Shown here: piece after piece, positions 63,144 through 64,000 of the stretch
How the letters are laid out: each line of letters begins with the position of its first letter
Numbering within the stretch: position 1 is the stretch's first letter
NCBI RefSeq assembly: GCF_008086345.1
Contig: NZ_CP043006.1
Span: forward strand, 4,400,032-4,464,031
DNA from: Chitinophaga sp. XS-30
GTDB taxonomy: Bacteria; Bacteroidota; Bacteroidia; Chitinophagales; Chitinophagaceae
DNA: 64,000 bases
Reading direction: 5' to 3'
Made by a program: the position numbers and the translations under genes
Notes under the pieces: generated by a model
Database searches by the model: none
Seen by the model: the letters and a program-made list of their open reading frames with translations, nothing else
Told to the model about the DNA's origin: nothing

Positions 63144-64000
63144 CTACCTTTCCGCAGTCACCAGTGACAATCTGGGCACTGTCTCCAATTGGTCAGCATA
63201 CTGAAAACGGTACCGGCTGGTTTCGTGGTTGCTCCAGTCGATGTTCGCCCGCATGATTGCCCTCAAGCCCTCTACATACCGGATTATCTCCAGGTTGGTC
63301 TTTTCTTCGAAATCCGGCAGCGTGGCTGTCAAGCGGATAAACCGGCGGACTTGCTGGTCATGGATCCCGATGGTCCTGGCAATTGCCCTGGGCATCGATA
63401 ATCGTTTTTCATGCGCCAGTATGGTCACCAGGTTGTGGTATTCTCCCATCTCGCGTTCCTTGGCGAGTGAAAAGAGGTCATTGGCCCAGCAGACGGTATT
63501 ACGGCAAATCTCCGTCAGCTCCACCAGCACCGGGTGTTGCCAGGCAGTATCCGGCAAGGTGATCCGGTCGATCATCTCTATACAATCCGTTGCTACATTC
63601 GCCGCTCCAATGTATTGCCGGCGGCTCATGTAATCCTCCAACGGAGGCCAGACGCCGGCCTCAATGTTCTTGTGCTGCCAGAGCGCCGCATGGAAAATGC
63701 GCCACAGGCTTTTTTTGTATTTTTCTATCCATTGGGGCGTTCCCAGTTTAAGAATCCTTTCCCAAAGGTCCGCCAGTGCAGCAAAAACCGGTTCATTGCT
63801 CCCGTGGCCCACAGCGGGGTCGTTTAAAATGGCGACGAAGATCTGGGAGAATTTCTCTACGGAGCCGCTGTCATGGCCGCCGGATACCATGGCATCATTT
63901 TGATCCAGAAAATCATCTACCAGAAACAACAGCGTGTTCAGATCGGAATAAGCGCAAAGCGTTTCCAAGTCTGCATTCGGGAACATCCGGGCCACCATAT
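63144..64000 (-). CDS. Class I terpene synthase (5' end cut by window edge)
   Basis: At least 284 residues, cut at the right edge; the first visible ATG (63998) is probably internal, because bacterial terpene cyclases have about 50-80 residues before the motif at residue 28 here. The visible part carries the metal-binding motif DDFLD (28-32 from that ATG), the NSE motif N173-D-x-x-S177-x3-E181 (NDLFSLAKE), and a C-terminal RY pair in SRYRFQY. It ionises a prenyl diphosphate (likely farnesyl or geranyl diphosphate) and cyclises it. No partner prenyltransferase or P450 is visible; they may lie beyond the edge. The product cannot be predicted. Confidence 0.87.
   Translation of the reverse strand, partial: MVARMFPNADLETLCAYSDLNTLLFLVDDFLDQNDAMVSGGHDSGSVEKFSQIFVAILNDPAVGHGSNEPVFAALADLWERILKLGTPQWIEKYKKSLWRIFHAALWQHKNIEAGVWPPLEDYMSRRQYIGAANVATDCIEMIDRITLPDTAWQHPVLVELTEICRNTVCWANDLFSLAKEREMGEYHNLVTILAHEKRLSMPRAIARTIGIHDQQVRRFIRLTATLPDFEEKTNLEIIRYVEGLRAIMRANIDWSNHETSRYRFQYADQLETVPRLSLVTAER

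Noticed and set aside
1..64000. tRNA, rRNA, riboswitch, prophage or CRISPR
   Set aside because: No T-loop-like GGTTCGAATCC pattern in a cloverleaf context, no rRNA-like stretch, no integrase or transposase, and no regular short repeat array were seen by eye; covariance-model searches could not be run.

Overview
The window looks like chromosomal DNA from a Bacteroidota bacterium of the Chitinophagaceae, most likely Chitinophaga or a close relative. Reasons: two SusC/SusD transport loci, each headed by an ECF sigma factor and a FecR-type anti-sigma factor; a type IX secretion C-terminal domain; MKLT-type SusC leaders; and promoters of the Bacteroidota form (TTG, about 19-21 bp, TAnnTTTG) in front of several genes. 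I see no rRNA, tRNA, insertion sequence, prophage or CRISPR array. The genus is an inference.

Layout. 1-11.5 kb is a mixed housekeeping region: the N-terminus of an HlyD-type secretion adaptor cut by the left edge, RNase HI, a methylcrotonoyl-type acyl-CoA carboxylase beta subunit, a DinB-like protein, an acyltransferase-like membrane protein, a pirin, two DUF2157-type membrane proteins, an SDR oxidoreductase, a serine hydrolase, an SGNH hydrolase and a GH43 glycosidase. 11.7-17.5 kb is a complete seven-gene Mrp Na+/H+ antiporter operon (mrpABCDEFG), followed after 12 bp by a periplasmic M3 peptidase. 19.7-32.6 kb (minus strand) is a polysaccharide utilisation locus, sigma - FecR - SusC - SusD - a secreted 1358-residue GH16 beta-glucanase with CBM6 and Ig-like modules, followed by a thioredoxin-domain protein. 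32.6-35.9 kb holds a CrtI-like FAD oxidoreductase, a DUF4886 protein and a flavin reductase. 35.9-44.8 kb (plus strand) is a second sigma - FecR - SusC - SusD locus that ends in a two-propeller (BNR plus LVIVD) protein and has no glycoside hydrolase. 45-55.3 kb (minus strand) is a glycogen operon: BON protein, debranching enzyme, GT4 transferase, GH57 protein, a 1395-residue GT3 glycogen synthase/glucan phosphorylase fusion and a PNPOx-like protein. It diverges from four tandem universal stress proteins plus a Ca2+/Na+ exchanger (55.5-60 kb). The right end holds a MATE exporter, an enolase-superfamily enzyme and a class I terpene synthase cut by the right edge.

Most interesting signal. In both sigma/FecR/SusC loci, the short gap between fecR and susC carries a compact intrinsic terminator that faces away from the operon. 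Upstream of it, on that same antisense strand, is a Bacteroidota-type promoter. Each pair would make a short RNA (about 88 and 59 nt) complementary to the susC leader. This matches the layout of the cis-antisense RNAs that repress polysaccharide loci in Bacteroides (DonS type). Other points: an Asp in place of the GH57 nucleophile Glu, a family of long intergenic hairpins with GGCTGT/ACAGCC ends, tandem direct repeats at the promoter of a VOC-family gene, and a repeated CCGTTAACGG palindrome around 34.1-34.3 kb.
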